Source: Zhongshania aquimaris (GTDB lineage Bacteria; Pseudomonadota; Gammaproteobacteria; Pseudomonadales; Spongiibacteraceae). From it: a stretch of 64,000 nt of DNA. A program made the position numbers and the translations under genes. Each line of letters opens with the position of its first letter. Positions within the stretch are counted from its first letter, which is position 1. The stretch spans positions 1,412,788 to 1,476,787 of the forward strand of contig NZ_JAHWDQ010000001.1 of the NCBI RefSeq assembly GCF_019312595.1. The letters are read 5' to 3'. The notes beneath the pieces were generated by a model. The model worked only from the letters and a program-made list of their open reading frames with translations. It was not told the origin of the DNA and ran no database searches. This document shows, in pieces, positions 35,791 through 46,110 of the stretch.

Positions 35791-37645
35791 GTAAAAACCA
35801 TTTATCCAACTCAGCCATTCCGACCTGCACCCAGGTTGGACGTCCGTGATTGCACTGGCCGCTGCGCTCAGTCGCTTCCATATCTCGCAGTAAACTGTTC
35901 ATTTCGGGCAGCGTTAAGCGCCGATTAGCCCGCACCGAACCGTGACAGGCCATGGTCGATAGAATTTCATTTATGTGAGCGCGAATACGATCACTGCTGC
36001 CGAATTCCAGCAAGTCAGATAGCACATCGCGAACCAACTGCTCGACCGAGGTGTCCGCCAATATGGTTGGCAATTCGCGAACAATGACAGACTCTGAAGC
36101 AGCGCGTTCTACCCGCATACCCAACTCAGCAAATACATCGCTGTGCTGTTCGGCACAGTCCGCCTCGCGCTCGCTGACCGCCAAGTTCATCGGTACAAGC
36201 AATGGCTGGCTGCGGATACCCTCGCCATCGCGGGCGTTTTTCATACGCTCGTAGGTAATACGCTCGTGAGCCGCATGCATATCGACCAGCACTAAGCCCT
36301 GCTGGTTTTCAGCCAGAATATACACACCTTTTAATTGCGCCAAGGCGTAGCCCAGCGGCGGTGTAACACTGCTATTCGCCGCGTTATTAACCGGCTCCTG
36401 AGCCTGTAGACGCTGGTAAGCGGCCTGTTGATCAGCAACACCCGACGTATTCGAGAACGCCGCACTAGACCGATACTGAGGCTGATAGCCATCCACCGAG
36501 TTAAAGCTCGGCGCGACATCAAGCGCTGCGCTAGAGCCCGCGCCGCTGTCGGCCAGTGCCATCGCCGCCTGGGTTTCCGGCATCGCCAGCATTGGCTCGC
36601 CAGAGAGCTGAGGCACCGACGCATTTTGCGGCACAGTGTCGGGACGCACATCCGCCAGCACTTTGTGCAAGGTGCGGAAGATAAAATCGTGCACTGTGCG
36701 GCCATCTCGAAAGCGCACTTCGTGCTTAGTCGGGTGGACATTGACGTCAACCGACGCCGGCGCTAACTCTAAATACAAAACAAACGCGGGATGACGTCCG
36801 TGAAACAGGACATCGCGATAGGCCTGACGCACTGCGTGCACCACCAAGCGGTCACGCACATAGCGGCCATTGACATAAAAATGCTGCAAGTCTGCCTGAC
36901 TGCGAGAAAAGCTCGGCAGCGCCACCCAACCCCACAATCGCAAGCCCATGGCTTCGCGATCTATATAGAGCGCCTGCTCCATAAAAGCGGGGCCACACAC
37001 CGCGGCCAAACGACGCTCTTGCTCTAGCTGATTATCTGCGGGTTTGAGGCTGTGAATGGCACGACCGTTGTGACGCAGAGAAAAACCCACGTCGTAACGA
37101 CTCAAAGCCTGGCGCTTTACCACCTCGTCCAGGTGATTAAATTCAGTTTTTTCGGTACGCAGAAATTTACGGCGGGCCGGGGTGTTAAAAAATAAATCTC
37201 GCACCTCAACCGTCGTGCCACGTGGATGGGCAACGGGGGCCAACACCGCTTCCATATCGCGACCTTCGCTTCGCGCAGACCAACCAGAGTCACTGCCTTC
37301 GCGGGCCGTACTTAAACTCAAGCGCGATACCGAGCTAATACTAGCCAAAGCCTCACCGCGAAAACCTAAACTCGCCACTGACTCCAAGTCTTCAAGGACC
37401 GAAATTTTACTGGTGGCGTGACGACTAAGTGCTAAAGGCAAATCGTCATGGGCGATGCCTTCACCATCATCGCGCACGCGAATTAACTTCACGCCGCCAT
37501 CTTCAATCTCTAACTCGATTCGGCGAGCGCCGGCATCGAGACTGTTTTCAAGTAACTCTTTGACAACTGAGGCAGGGCGCTCAACAACCTCACCGGCTGC
37601 AATTTGGTTCGCCAAGCGCGGATCTAGTAAACGGATTTTTGTCAT
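35780..37645 (-). CDS. mutL: DNA mismatch repair protein MutL (endonuclease type)
   Basis: A 621-residue MutL with GHKL ATPase at the N-terminus ([30 protein letters not shown], natural run; [19 protein letters not shown]), a transducer domain to about 330, a variable linker rich in Ala/Ser/Gln, and a C-terminal dimerisation domain. The C-terminal domain contains [12 protein letters not shown], matching the DxHA-x2-E-x4-E endonuclease motif of MutL from organisms without MutH. So this species probably nicks DNA with MutL rather than MutH. Its ATG overlaps the amiB stop (TAATG), and miaA follows with 11-base overlap. Confidence 0.97.
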   Translation of the reverse strand: MTKIRLLDPRLANQIAAGEVVERPASVVKELLENSLDAGARRIELEIEDGGVKLIRVRDDGEGIAHDDLPLALSRHATSKISVLEDLESVASLGFRGEALASISSVSRLSLSTAREGSDSGWSARSEGRDMEAVLAPVAHPRGTTVEVRDLFFNTPARRKFLRTEKTEFNHLDEVVKRQALSRYDVGFSLRHNGRAIHSLKPADNQLEQERRLAAVCGPAFMEQALYIDREAMGLRLWGWVALPSFSRSQADLQHFYVNGRYVRDRLVVHAVRQAYRDVLFHGRHPAFVLYLELAPASVDVNVHPTKHEVRFRDGRTVHDFIFRTLHKVLADVRPDTVPQNASVPQLSGEPMLAMPETQAAMALADSGAGSSAALDVAPSFNSVDGYQPQYRSSAAFSNTSGVADQQAAYQRLQAQEPVNNAANSSVTPPLGYALAQLKGVYILAENQQGLVLVDMHAAHERITYERMKNARDGEGIRSQPLLVPMNLAVSEREADCAEQHSDVFAELGMRVERAASESVIVRELPTILADTSVEQLVRDVLSDLLEFGSSDRIRAHINEILSTMACHGSVRANRRLTLPEMNSLLRDMEATERSGQCNHGRPTWVQVGMAELDKWFLRGR

Positions 37646-39027
37646 TAGGAAGCGGGAATCTTTATTTTTTGACCGACGCGGATATCACTACCCGACAATT
37701 GATTATGGCGCTGTAAATCACGCAATGGCACATTGTAGCGATGCGCTATACCAGACAGGGTATCGCCATTTGCAATAACGTACTCTCGCACACTCGACCC
37801 AGGCGTAGAACGCCCACCTGCCGGTGTGATATCACCGCGTTTTACCGCTGCAAAATAGGTATCTGGTGGCGGACTTTCACGGAAATAGCGATCAATACCT
37901 TCATATATTGCCTGTGCCATTTTGCCTTGATAGCTCGAGGTTTTTAATTTACTCGACTCATGCGGATTTGAAATAAAACCCGTCTCTACCAATAAGGAGG
38001 GAATATCGGGCGATTTCAGTACGGCGAAGCCCGCTTGCTCAACACGTTTGCTGTGCAGTCGCGATATTTTCCCCATCTCGCCCAACAACTGGCCACCCAC
38101 ACTTAAACTTGCGTCCAGGGTTGCCGTCATCGATAGATCTGTAAGCACGCCCGCAAGTACCTGGTCTTTATCAGACAAACTTACGCCGCCAACCAAATCT
38201 GCCTCGTTTTCACGCTGTGCCAAGATCCGCGCCGAGGCACTGGTCGCTCCGCTCTTAGAGAGCGCGTATACCGAACTACCATTCGCACTGGGATTGGTAA
38301 ACGCATCGGCGTGAATAGATACGAAGAAGTCGGCCTGAGCTTTTCGCGCCAAATCGCGACGCTTAGCTAAACCTACATAGTAATCACCATCGCGGATCAT
38401 CACCACGCGGTATCCTTTCTTGCCTTCAAATCGCTCTTTTAAACGCAGTGCAATTTTGTAGACAACCTCTTTCTCTTTAACCCGACCTGGGCCGATGGCG
38501 CCAGGATCTTCTCCACCGTGACCGGCATCAATGGCGATCACGACATCGCGATGAGAGCTATTCTGTAAACTTTTAGTGACCCTTGGCGCGCTCTTGGTCG
38601 CACTGGCCGCCGTGGGCGTTCCACCACCGGAGCTCTCAACTTTATCTAAAAAGTCGACGACTAAGCGATCACGTAACTCGCCACTTGCGGTGAGCAAAAA
38701 GCTTCTTACCTGAACGTCGTCGCTAAGATCAAAAACAATACGCAGCGCGCCACCCGGCTTTTCCGCATGACGTAAGCGCGTAATGGGACTATTGGTAAAT
38801 TCGAGCTTGCTGGTATCAGAGGTAAGATTGGCGCCTTTTATATCAATAACAAGGCGTCGGGGATTGTCGAGCGTGATCAGTTCATGCTCTACCGGCCCGC
38901 TTAAGTCAAACACCACCCGACTGTGATCAGGTGCCCGCCAAAAGCGAACGTCGCGGACTTCTGCAGCCTGCGCAGTGGCCGCAATAAATAGTAAACCGCA
39001 CAATAATGCACTGCTAATCCGTTTCAT
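37645..39027 (-). CDS. amiB: N-acetylmuramoyl-L-alanine amidase AmiB
   Basis: Periplasmic zinc amidase that splits septal peptidoglycan. The 460-residue protein has a signal peptide (about 1-21), an AMIN domain (about 25-130) that targets the septum, a linker, an Amidase_3 domain with [27 protein letters not shown] and [13 protein letters not shown] (zinc His/Glu residues and catalytic Glu), and a C-terminal LysM ([18 protein letters not shown]). The LysM makes it the AmiB type of Pseudomonas. Overlaps tsaE by 14 bases and mutL by one base. Confidence 0.96.
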   Translation of the reverse strand: MKRISSALLCGLLFIAATAQAAEVRDVRFWRAPDHSRVVFDLSGPVEHELITLDNPRRLVIDIKGANLTSDTSKLEFTNSPITRLRHAEKPGGALRIVFDLSDDVQVRSFLLTASGELRDRLVVDFLDKVESSGGGTPTAASATKSAPRVTKSLQNSSHRDVVIAIDAGHGGEDPGAIGPGRVKEKEVVYKIALRLKERFEGKKGYRVVMIRDGDYYVGLAKRRDLARKAQADFFVSIHADAFTNPSANGSSVYALSKSGATSASARILAQRENEADLVGGVSLSDKDQVLAGVLTDLSMTATLDASLSVGGQLLGEMGKISRLHSKRVEQAGFAVLKSPDIPSLLVETGFISNPHESSKLKTSSYQGKMAQAIYEGIDRYFRESPPPDTYFAAVKRGDITPAGGRSTPGSSVREYVIANGDTLSGIAHRYNVPLRDLQRHNQLSGSDIRVGQKIKIPAS

Positions 39028-39508
39028 ATTCGCTCAACTGCGCCAGAATTTGCTGCCCGCGTAAGGTATTGCCACGCGCGGCAAGAAGGCGGCCCACTCC
39101 CTGCGGTTCAATGCTAACCATTATGTCGGCAGATGGCAAAAAACCGCTGCCACGCTGGGGCCACTCAATTAAACATATTGTATCTTGCTCGAAATAATCA
39201 CGGATGCCCATATACTCCAGCTCTTCCGGATCACCGAGACGATAAAGATCAAAATGATACACAGTGACCGCCTTAGACTTAGCCGGTTCCGCGCCAAAAA
39301 CTAAATCTTCGTAGGCTTCGACCAAGGTGTAGGTAGGGCTTTTCACTGGCCCGATATAGCCAAATGCACGCAAAACACCTCGACAAAATGTGGTTTTACC
39401 GGCACCAAGCTGTCCATCCAAATAGACTACCGCGCCACGGTGCATTGCAGCGCCGAACAGTTCTCCCGCCGCAACGGTTTCGGTTTCGCCGTCAAGATAG
39501 CGCTGCAT
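39014..39508 (-). CDS. tsaE: TsaE, ATPase of the tRNA t6A synthesis complex
   Basis: A 164-residue P-loop protein (GQLGAGKTTFCRGVL) that works with TsaB and TsaD to make N6-threonylcarbamoyladenosine at tRNA A37. Also visible: KSPTYTLVEAY (switch region), FDLYRL and LIEWPQRG. Overlaps nnr by 17 bases upstream and amiB by 14 bases downstream, so the block is translationally coupled. Confidence 0.96.
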   Translation of the reverse strand: MQRYLDGETETVAAGELFGAAMHRGAVVYLDGQLGAGKTTFCRGVLRAFGYIGPVKSPTYTLVEAYEDLVFGAEPAKSKAVTVYHFDLYRLGDPEELEYMGIRDYFEQDTICLIEWPQRGSGFLPSADIMVSIEPQGVGRLLAARGNTLRGQQILAQLSEYETD

Positions 39509-41036
39509 ACCCGTTGATCACACCTCGTAAATTATCAATAACATCACTTGCCAGCATACCGCGCTCACCATGCTCGGCAGCGCAATCCGCCGCAGCGGAA
39601 TGCACTGCTGCCGCCAAGCAGGTCGCCAAAGTGGGCTCGCAACCTTGGGCGACAAACGCGGCAATAACGCCTGCGAGCACATCTCCCATGCCGCCAGTCG
39701 CCATTCCGGCATTGCCGCCGCTATTTAAATACATCGACGACTCAGGCGACGCGGCGGCAATAAGCGTACCTGCACCTTTCAATAACACCGTCGCTTGATA
39801 TTTATCCCGAATGGCCAAGGCGCTAGCAAAACGGTCTTTTTGCAACTCGGTGGTACTGCAAGCTAATAGTCTCGCCGCCTCGCCCGGATGTGGCGTGAGT
39901 ATACGTGGCCCGCGATGAGATTGCAGGAGCTTAGGCTCTGCGGCAATCATATTAAGCGCATCAGCATCAAGCACCACTGGCTTATCACTGTTTAATGCCG
40001 CATTTAACAAGTCATAGCCCCAGGCGCTCTGCCCCAAACCTGGCCCCAGCACTAGCACACTCGCTTTTGCCAATAAGGGCAGGATATCCGCGACGACGTT
40101 AACACCGTGCACCATGATTTCGGGCCTAGCGCTTATAAAAGCGGCGACATGCTCTGTCCGAGTTGCGCATGAAATCAAACCGGCGCCACTGCGCGCTGCC
40201 GCTGTCGCGGCCAACAATGCCGCTCCAGCCATTCCCGTATCGCCACCAATTACCAACACATGGCCAAACATACCTTTATGACTATTGCGTGGACGCACGC
40301 CCCACCGCGCCAGCATCGATGTGCAATTCAATTGCTCGATCTTTGCGGCACCGCTTTGCTTGAGCTGACTGTATACGTCGCGTGGTATCGACAGGGAATC
40401 GAACACCTTAACACCGCCGCAGTCGACACCATCGAGGGTGTATAAACCGCGCTTTCGGCCAATAAAACTAACCGTTAGTGAAGCGCGAATAGCAACGCCA
40501 AGCCGATTGCCGGTATCACTGCACAAGCCCGATGGTACATCTATCGCCAGCACCGGCGCGCCACTGTCATTAATAGCGGCAATCGCCTGAGCATATTTTT
40601 CACGCACCGCACCCGTCAAACCAGTTCCCAGCATCGCGTCGACCACAATTGCTTGGGGATCAGGACTTGCCCCCGTCCACGCTTGCACCGTCACGCCGAC
40701 ATCTACCGCAGCTTGCATTGCCAGCGCCGCATCGCCACTCAGCGCCATAGGGTCGGCCAAGGCCCAGACATGAACAGGCAAACCATGCTCCGCCGCCAGT
40801 ACCGCAATCAGATAGCCATCCCCGCCGTTATTACCACCTCCGCAAAATATTTCTATCGGCGAGCAGTCTGGCCAGCGCTGCTGCAGTTCACGGAAAGCAG
40901 CCAATGCAGCTCTGTGCATAAGGTCAAAACCACTGATACCACCGGCAATCGCGAGTCGGTCCAGCTCCCGCACCTGCGACGCGGTATATAGTAGTTGCTC
41001 AGCGATCATGGACTCACTAGGTGTGGTAAGTGACAT
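39492..41036 (-). CDS. nnr: Bifunctional NAD(P)H-hydrate epimerase / ADP-dependent dehydratase
   Basis: Repairs hydrated NADH/NADPH. The 514-residue fusion has an N-terminal YjeF-N epimerase domain (about 1-215; IEIFCGGGNNGGDGYLIA and AIDVPSGLCSDTG) and a C-terminal YjeF-C/ribokinase-like dehydratase (about 230-510; GHVLVIGGDTGMAGAALL, LVLGPGLG, GMATGGMGDVLAGVIAAF). First gene of the nnr-tsaE-amiB-mutL-miaA string. The ATG at 41036 is used; an ATG nine codons downstream is possible. Confidence 0.95.
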   Translation of the reverse strand: MSLTTPSESMIAEQLLYTASQVRELDRLAIAGGISGFDLMHRAALAAFRELQQRWPDCSPIEIFCGGGNNGGDGYLIAVLAAEHGLPVHVWALADPMALSGDAALAMQAAVDVGVTVQAWTGASPDPQAIVVDAMLGTGLTGAVREKYAQAIAAINDSGAPVLAIDVPSGLCSDTGNRLGVAIRASLTVSFIGRKRGLYTLDGVDCGGVKVFDSLSIPRDVYSQLKQSGAAKIEQLNCTSMLARWGVRPRNSHKGMFGHVLVIGGDTGMAGAALLAATAAARSGAGLISCATRTEHVAAFISARPEIMVHGVNVVADILPLLAKASVLVLGPGLGQSAWGYDLLNAALNSDKPVVLDADALNMIAAEPKLLQSHRGPRILTPHPGEAARLLACSTTELQKDRFASALAIRDKYQATVLLKGAGTLIAAASPESSMYLNSGGNAGMATGGMGDVLAGVIAAFVAQGCEPTLATCLAAAVHSAAADCAAEHGERGMLASDVIDNLRGVINGYAALS

Positions 41037-41135
41037 ACAGCGCTTCTCGATTATGCGTTACACATTCCTATCATAGCGCCCAAAGCAGTGCTGGCAAACT
41101 TAGCTCAGAGGAACTTGGGTAACACGACACCAAAA

Positions 41136-41852
41136 CTAATATGCTGACGCAGCGATTACACTATCAAGCGAATCTCGAATAAGCCGCTCTTTCGCGGCCA
41201 CCTTTTTAAATAGCGTACCAGCAGCCTGCTCTACCACGTACTGAGCCAAGCGATCTGGCGAAACCGACTCGGCGGGAACACCCGCATCAACATCGCCATC
41301 AGCCTCTGCGCTGACGATGCTTTTCTCCTCTTCACTCAGCAAATCCTCATACAATTTGATGGCACCGTCAGCCTCAAGGCTCTGACGCACAACCGGCAAC
41401 ATCGCCGACTGCACAAGCCCAGCCCCTTCAGCTACCAACAATTCAGTCGCTGCACTGCGAGGCGAGTGCAGCAATTTTTGCAAAGTACCGGGCTCCATAT
41501 TGGCCACGATATCTTTCAGGATTGGCCCCGCCACCGGAATGGCATTTTCAGCGGCGCGGTTAATCATAATTTCCAGCAAGGCCGCCTCGGGCTTGTCATT
41601 TAAATCCCGGGCCACATCAATCACTAAGCCAAGTGGCGGTGGCAGTAGAACCCGCACTAGCCGATCATCCAAAAAACCGCCCTTTGCCGCTAACTGATCA
41701 ACCACCAAATCAATACCGGATTTGAGCTTTTGGGCAAAGGTATTAGCTAGTACTTGTTGAAATTTGGCTTGGGCAGCCAGGGACATACCATCGAACATCG
41801 ATGCACAACCAGACGTCAACAGCGTCATAAACACGAAGGCAATTACACGCAA
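41136..41852 (-). CDS. DUF4197-like lipoprotein
   Basis: A 238-residue probable lipoprotein: LTSGC lipobox at C16, preceded by a very short signal sequence. The middle (FLDDRLVRVLLPPPL; EIMINRAAENAIPVAGPILKDIVANM; LQKLLHSPRSAATELL; MLPVVRQSL) follows the DUF4197 order: leucine/proline-rich segment, then a helix bundle with N-R-A-A-E. The start appears to be TTG at 41852 because a stop lies two codons upstream; an ATG eight codons later would shorten the signal peptide too much. Function unknown. It lies between nnr and queG, which are usually direct neighbours. Confidence 0.72.
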   Translation of the reverse strand: MRVIAFVFMTLLTSGCASMFDGMSLAAQAKFQQVLANTFAQKLKSGIDLVVDQLAAKGGFLDDRLVRVLLPPPLGLVIDVARDLNDKPEAALLEIMINRAAENAIPVAGPILKDIVANMEPGTLQKLLHSPRSAATELLVAEGAGLVQSAMLPVVRQSLEADGAIKLYEDLLSEEEKSIVSAEADGDVDAGVPAESVSPDRLAQYVVEQAAGTLFKKVAAKERLIRDSLDSVIAASAY

Positions 41853-42130
41853 TTTTTAAATACCAGCGAGAGAAAACTCAGAGGGAAGTGCCGAAATGGC
41901 GGCGCATTCTAGCAGAACGGCAAAAGAACGGTAGTGGCGCCGCAAACAACAACTACAAAAAATATTCTAGGAGATCTACTGCCACTAAAAAGAACAAAAA
42001 CTGACTCGTAGTAACACGCGTCAGAATAGACCTAGGACTCACTAAACGCGAAATCCAAGGCGACATACAGACGCGCCCCAAGGGTGTAAAATGCCCAATA
42101 CGACCACGCTCATTAGGCAACGGCAACTTG

Positions 42131-43201
42131 ATGTCCATCACCTCGACCAATCTTGACGAACTGGCCCAGCAGATTAAAGACTGGGGCAGAGAGCTTGGCT
42201 TCGCACACATTGGCATTAGCCCCGCCACTAATGCTGTCCACGCAGAGCATTTGCGCAACTGGTTGGCAAAGCAATATCACGGCGACATGAACTATATGGC
42301 CGAGCGCGAAGGCCTCCGCGCTGCGCCAGCAGAACTACTGCCAGGCACCGTCCGTGTTATAAGTGCGCGCTTAGATTACTTACCCGACGGCGAAAACTGT
42401 GAAGAAATCTTAAATTCACCCTCTAAGGCCTATATTTCTCGATATGCACTGGGGCGTGACTATCACAAACTCATCCGCAAACGCCTGAGTCAATTGGCGG
42501 AGAAAATTAGCGCCGTCGCCGGTGGCAGTCACCGCGCCTTTGTCGATAGCGCACCGGTACTTGAGCGGGGCTTTGCTGAACAAGCTGGCTTGGGCTGGAT
42601 AGGCAAAAATAGCATGCTGATCAACAGCAAAGCGGGTTCCTGGTTTTTCTTAGGTGAGATTTATACAGACCTGCCCCTGCCTACCGACCCGCCGCAAGAA
42701 ACAGGTCATTGTGGGAGTTGCCGCGCCTGCTTAGACGACTGCCCAACAGGCGCCATTGTTGCGCCATATCAAGTGGACGCCCGCCGCTGTATTTCTTATT
42801 TGACCATTGAGCTAAAAGACAGCATTCCAGAAGACTTGCGCCCACTAATGGGAAATCGCGTTTTCGGTTGCGATGACTGTCAGCTTGTATGCCCTTGGAA
42901 TAAATTTGCACAAACAACGACAGAAACTGATTTTTCTCCCCGCCACCAACTCGATAACAGCGAACTAGTCTCCCTATTTTTATGGACCGAACAGGAGTTC
43001 CTCGACAATACCGCTGGCTCTGCCATTCGGCGTATTGGCTACCAACGCTGGCTGCGAAATCTCGCCGTGGGAATTGGCAATGCGCCGGCAAATGACGACG
43101 CGATTCGCGCTCTTCACACCCAATATGCCGTAGCGGATGAGATGGCTAGAGAACACATTACGTGGGCGCTAAACCGACTGCAAAAGATGTCATCGAAATA
43201 A
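42131..43201 (+). CDS. queG: Epoxyqueuosine reductase QueG
   Basis: Cobalamin and iron-sulfur enzyme that makes queuosine from epoxyqueuosine in tRNA. The 356-residue protein has the QueG N-terminal part (LGFAHIGISPA; MNYMAEREGLRAAP) and two ferredoxin motifs, CGSCRACLDDCPTGAI and CDDCQLVCPWN, carrying the two [4Fe-4S] clusters; a HEAT-like tail follows. ATG at 42131 is chosen; a TTG one codon earlier is also in frame. Divergent from the nnr block, as is usual. Confidence 0.96.
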   Translation: MSITSTNLDELAQQIKDWGRELGFAHIGISPATNAVHAEHLRNWLAKQYHGDMNYMAEREGLRAAPAELLPGTVRVISARLDYLPDGENCEEILNSPSKAYISRYALGRDYHKLIRKRLSQLAEKISAVAGGSHRAFVDSAPVLERGFAEQAGLGWIGKNSMLINSKAGSWFFLGEIYTDLPLPTDPPQETGHCGSCRACLDDCPTGAIVAPYQVDARRCISYLTIELKDSIPEDLRPLMGNRVFGCDDCQLVCPWNKFAQTTTETDFSPRHQLDNSELVSLFLWTEQEFLDNTAGSAIRRIGYQRWLRNLAVGIGNAPANDDAIRALHTQYAVADEMAREHITWALNRLQKMSSK

Positions 43202-43212
43202 AAAACGTCAAT

Positions 43213-43236
43213 AAAAAAGCCCCTGCGAAAGGGGCT
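43213..43236 (-). terminator. Terminator between queG and the autotransporter esterase gene
   Basis: AGCCCC and GGGGCT form a 6-base stem with a 7-base loop. On the minus strand it is followed by TTTTTTATTG, the proper direction for the esterase gene ending at 43258. On the plus strand the tail CTATATTT could give weaker termination of queG. Confidence 0.82.
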
Positions 43237-43257
43237 CTATATTTCGAAAATAACGCC

Positions 43258-45108
43258 TTAAAAAGGTAGTGAATAATTCAACATCACGCTTTCGCGCCCC
43301 TCACCCTCGTCGCTGTAATTTACGTTTAGCGCCAGGCGAGATTTGTCGAAAAGCACCGCCGCACCGATACTGGCATCGACAAAGTTGTCTCCGTCTGCGC
43401 GATAGCTCGGCATGCGGTAACTTGCATAGCCTAAATTGGTATTGGTGACTTCAATAGTTTCATCCGCATCCTCAAGCTCTGACACAGAGAACACTTCAGC
43501 ATAAAGATTAATACCGCCATTCACGCTTAAATTTGCCAATAGCCCTGCACGAAGCTGACGACTCTGACGGCTTTGCTCGCCCCATTGGTAATTAGAAACC
43601 GCACCGCCAGACTCGGTGTAACCATCTACTGCACCGGCCAAAAAACGCGCCCCCAGAGCCGGCGCAATACTGATATTTTTAGATGAGGAAAGTTCGTATG
43701 CCACTTGACCGTCAAGATGCCAGCCGTAGCCGTCGCTGCCACCTGACGCCGTTAAGGCGCGATCACCCAAATTAAAGTGCCTGTCCAAATCACTGTAATC
43801 AATCACACTCAGACCGGCACTACCCTCCGCCAACCATTGGCCATCGCGGTAATTAAGCAAGCCACTCAGACCAACACTGCTGGCAGAAAAATCTCCGCCA
43901 TCGGTGTCAGTTTCGTGCTTTGACATACTGAGCGCCGCGCCCAAGCTCATCGCCGGTGATACCGCACTATTGTAGCCAAGGGTTAAATGGCTGGTTTTCT
44001 GATCGCCACCGCTTGGCGTATCTTCGTTTGCACCACTGGCATTAATAAATAATCTATCGGTATTTTCAAACCAGCGATTTTCCCTGAGCATTTGCGAGAG
44101 GCTGTCGTGCTGCGTGCGCGCAATACCGAGTGCAATACCTGACAGGCGACCGACCAACTGCGGGGCCATCACGACATCAATAAGATAATCGCCGGTAATC
44201 TCACCCACTTTGGCGGTTGGATGAACGCCGTCGTTAAACAATAATTTACTGGGGTCAGGGTTTGCGCCGTCGATACCAAATACCGGATGCTCAATACAGT
44301 CGCCGCCGCTGTCGTCGAAACACATATAGCGCTGATCAAATGTACCCAGCGGGCCAAACGCAATATTAGCGCCGTTGGCGAATCCATAATCCTCCGCATT
44401 GGCGGCTATATAGGTGATCACCCCAGCTAAATCCACTGGAATAATATTAGCCGAACTAAAATTCGCGAAGGTCATTAAGGCCTGATTGTAACCCGCGGCC
44501 CCCGCCGATATTGCCGCCGCCGAACCTGGAACGACAAAGTTTTGTGCCTGCGCCGCTGCGGTATTACCCAAATCAGGTAAATTGCTAAGCATGATATAAC
44601 GTCCGCCGGCCGCACTGATGGCTGATACACCAGCGATCAGTGTCTGGGCAGAATTTACGATACTAGTCTGGTCAAATGCGGTGCCGTTAAGGAAATCATT
44701 GCCGCCACCGTCTATCAAAATTAAAGCATTCGAATCAATAGTATTGTGCTCTGTTAAATAGGCAGGCCTAGCAACTGCACCACCCGCGGGCAGGGCGAGA
44801 CCGGTGCCGTTTATCGAGTTTAAGATATCTGCCGTTTCGTAGCCGCCAACAGCGTAGTTCGTACCCCCACTTACAGCAGGATCAGTCGGCAAGCCTAGCG
44901 CCATACCCAAATATTGCGGGGCAATATTGGCATAGTCGCCCACGGTAAAATCACCGCTCCCATCACCGACCCGATTGGTAAACCGGCGGCCTAAATTACC
45001 GCTGTCTAATAAGCTATCGCCAAAGATAAGCAGCTGACTAAAATAGCTCTGCGCAGACACAGGCGAGCACATTAGGGTAGCCACACACAGTGCGGTCAGT
45101 TTTCTCAT
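43258..45108 (-). CDS. Autotransporter GDSL/SGNH esterase (EstA-like)
   Basis: A 616-residue outer-membrane protein with a signal peptide (MRKLTALCVATLMCSPVSA-Q), an SGNH hydrolase passenger (about 25-335) and a C-terminal 12-strand autotransporter barrel (about 350-616) ending in MLNYSLPF. GDSL blocks: I FGDSLLDSGN with the Ser nucleophile, III GGNDFL, V DGVHPT with the Asp-His pair. The family includes Pseudomonas EstA, a surface-bound esterase affecting rhamnolipids and motility. Two ATGs are possible: 45114 and 45108; AAGAAGG is 3 bases from the first and 9 from the second, so 45108 is preferred. Monocistronic with its own terminator. Confidence 0.93.
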   Translation of the reverse strand: MRKLTALCVATLMCSPVSAQSYFSQLLIFGDSLLDSGNLGRRFTNRVGDGSGDFTVGDYANIAPQYLGMALGLPTDPAVSGGTNYAVGGYETADILNSINGTGLALPAGGAVARPAYLTEHNTIDSNALILIDGGGNDFLNGTAFDQTSIVNSAQTLIAGVSAISAAGGRYIMLSNLPDLGNTAAAQAQNFVVPGSAAAISAGAAGYNQALMTFANFSSANIIPVDLAGVITYIAANAEDYGFANGANIAFGPLGTFDQRYMCFDDSGGDCIEHPVFGIDGANPDPSKLLFNDGVHPTAKVGEITGDYLIDVVMAPQLVGRLSGIALGIARTQHDSLSQMLRENRWFENTDRLFINASGANEDTPSGGDQKTSHLTLGYNSAVSPAMSLGAALSMSKHETDTDGGDFSASSVGLSGLLNYRDGQWLAEGSAGLSVIDYSDLDRHFNLGDRALTASGGSDGYGWHLDGQVAYELSSSKNISIAPALGARFLAGAVDGYTESGGAVSNYQWGEQSRQSRQLRAGLLANLSVNGGINLYAEVFSVSELEDADETIEVTNTNLGYASYRMPSYRADGDNFVDASIGAAVLFDKSRLALNVNYSDEGEGRESVMLNYSLPF

Positions 45109-45398
45109 AGCCATATACCTTCTTATTATTTAATTGTTTTAGCCGTCAATTTATCCAGCAACGGCGCTAAATCGAAACAATAGCTTCACCGCAAGTATTC
45201 ATCGACAACATAGGGCACTACGAGACCTGTTTTAGCGGTAAACAACAATACGGGTAAATACAGATAGCCTAGGGCCGACTCACACTAATGAACATAGAAG
45301 ACAATCCGCACTAAAGCAAAGCGGCGGCCGTAGGGAAGGGAATTAAGATGGACAGGCCCGCGTCACGCAAGCGGTGACAACGAGCAGCCAAGGAGGAT
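45109..45398. other. Non-coding gap upstream of the esterase gene
   Basis: About 290 bases between the end of orn and the start of the esterase gene, both on the minus strand. It must hold the esterase promoter. GTCAC/GTGAC (45362-45378) could form a short hairpin after orn but has no T-run. No further feature recognised. Confidence 0.45.
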
Positions 45399-45944
45399 TT
45401 AAGAAAGGCGTAAAAAATGCTCGCGGTAATAACTCAACTCAGCAATAGAGTCGTAAATATCATTAAGCGCCAAATGGCTCCCACTTTTTTTCAGGCCGCC
45501 GCTTAGATCTGGGCGCCAGCGTTTCGCCAATTCCTTTACACTGCTCACGTCCAAATTGCGGTAGTGAAAAAAGGCTTCCAGAGTCGGCATTTCGCGGGCC
45601 ATAAAACGGCGGTCTTGGCAAATGCTATTGCCACACATCGGCGACGCACCCTTTTCGACATGCTTGTCTAAAAATGCCAAGGTTAAGCGCTCGGCCTCTT
45701 CCGCCGTAATGCAGGTATCTTGCACACGCTTGGTTAAGCCAGACTGCCCATGCTGACGGGTATTCCACTCATCCATGCCTGCCAAGACCTCGTCCGGCTG
45801 ATGAATAGCCAGTACCGGGCCTTCTGCCAGCACATTTAAATTGGCGTCGGTCACCACCGTGGCAATCTCAATAATGTGGTCGTTGATGGTATCTAAACCG
45901 GTCATTTCAAGATCGATCCAAATCAAATTTTGAGTCTTGTCCAT
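45399..45944 (-). CDS. orn: Oligoribonuclease
   Basis: DEDDh 3'-5' exoribonuclease that degrades 2-5-mers, including the pGpG produced from cyclic-di-GMP. The 181-residue product begins [18 protein letters not shown] with D11 and E13 of the active site; [19 protein letters not shown] and the C-terminal HLALNDI complete the DEDDh set. The frame extends to 45992; the ATG at 45944 has GAAGG upstream and fits the family. Divergent from rsgA. Functionally relevant to the FimW/FimX c-di-GMP receptors 6-8 kb away. Confidence 0.97.
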   Translation of the reverse strand: MDKTQNLIWIDLEMTGLDTINDHIIEIATVVTDANLNVLAEGPVLAIHQPDEVLAGMDEWNTRQHGQSGLTKRVQDTCITAEEAERLTLAFLDKHVEKGASPMCGNSICQDRRFMAREMPTLEAFFHYRNLDVSSVKELAKRWRPDLSGGLKKSGSHLALNDIYDSIAELSYYREHFLRLS

Positions 45945-46110
45945 AAACTTGCCTTCACGGTGAATAATCATTTGATACTGCTGTGATCTCAAACAGTAAT
46001 TGCAAACTAGCTACTTTTTCAGCCTGCCTAGAACACGAGCTAGTTAACGCAGATTGTCGATTGTAGCAGTACATAGGTTAAGATGGCGCTTCTTAGGCGA
46101 ATGAACCTTC

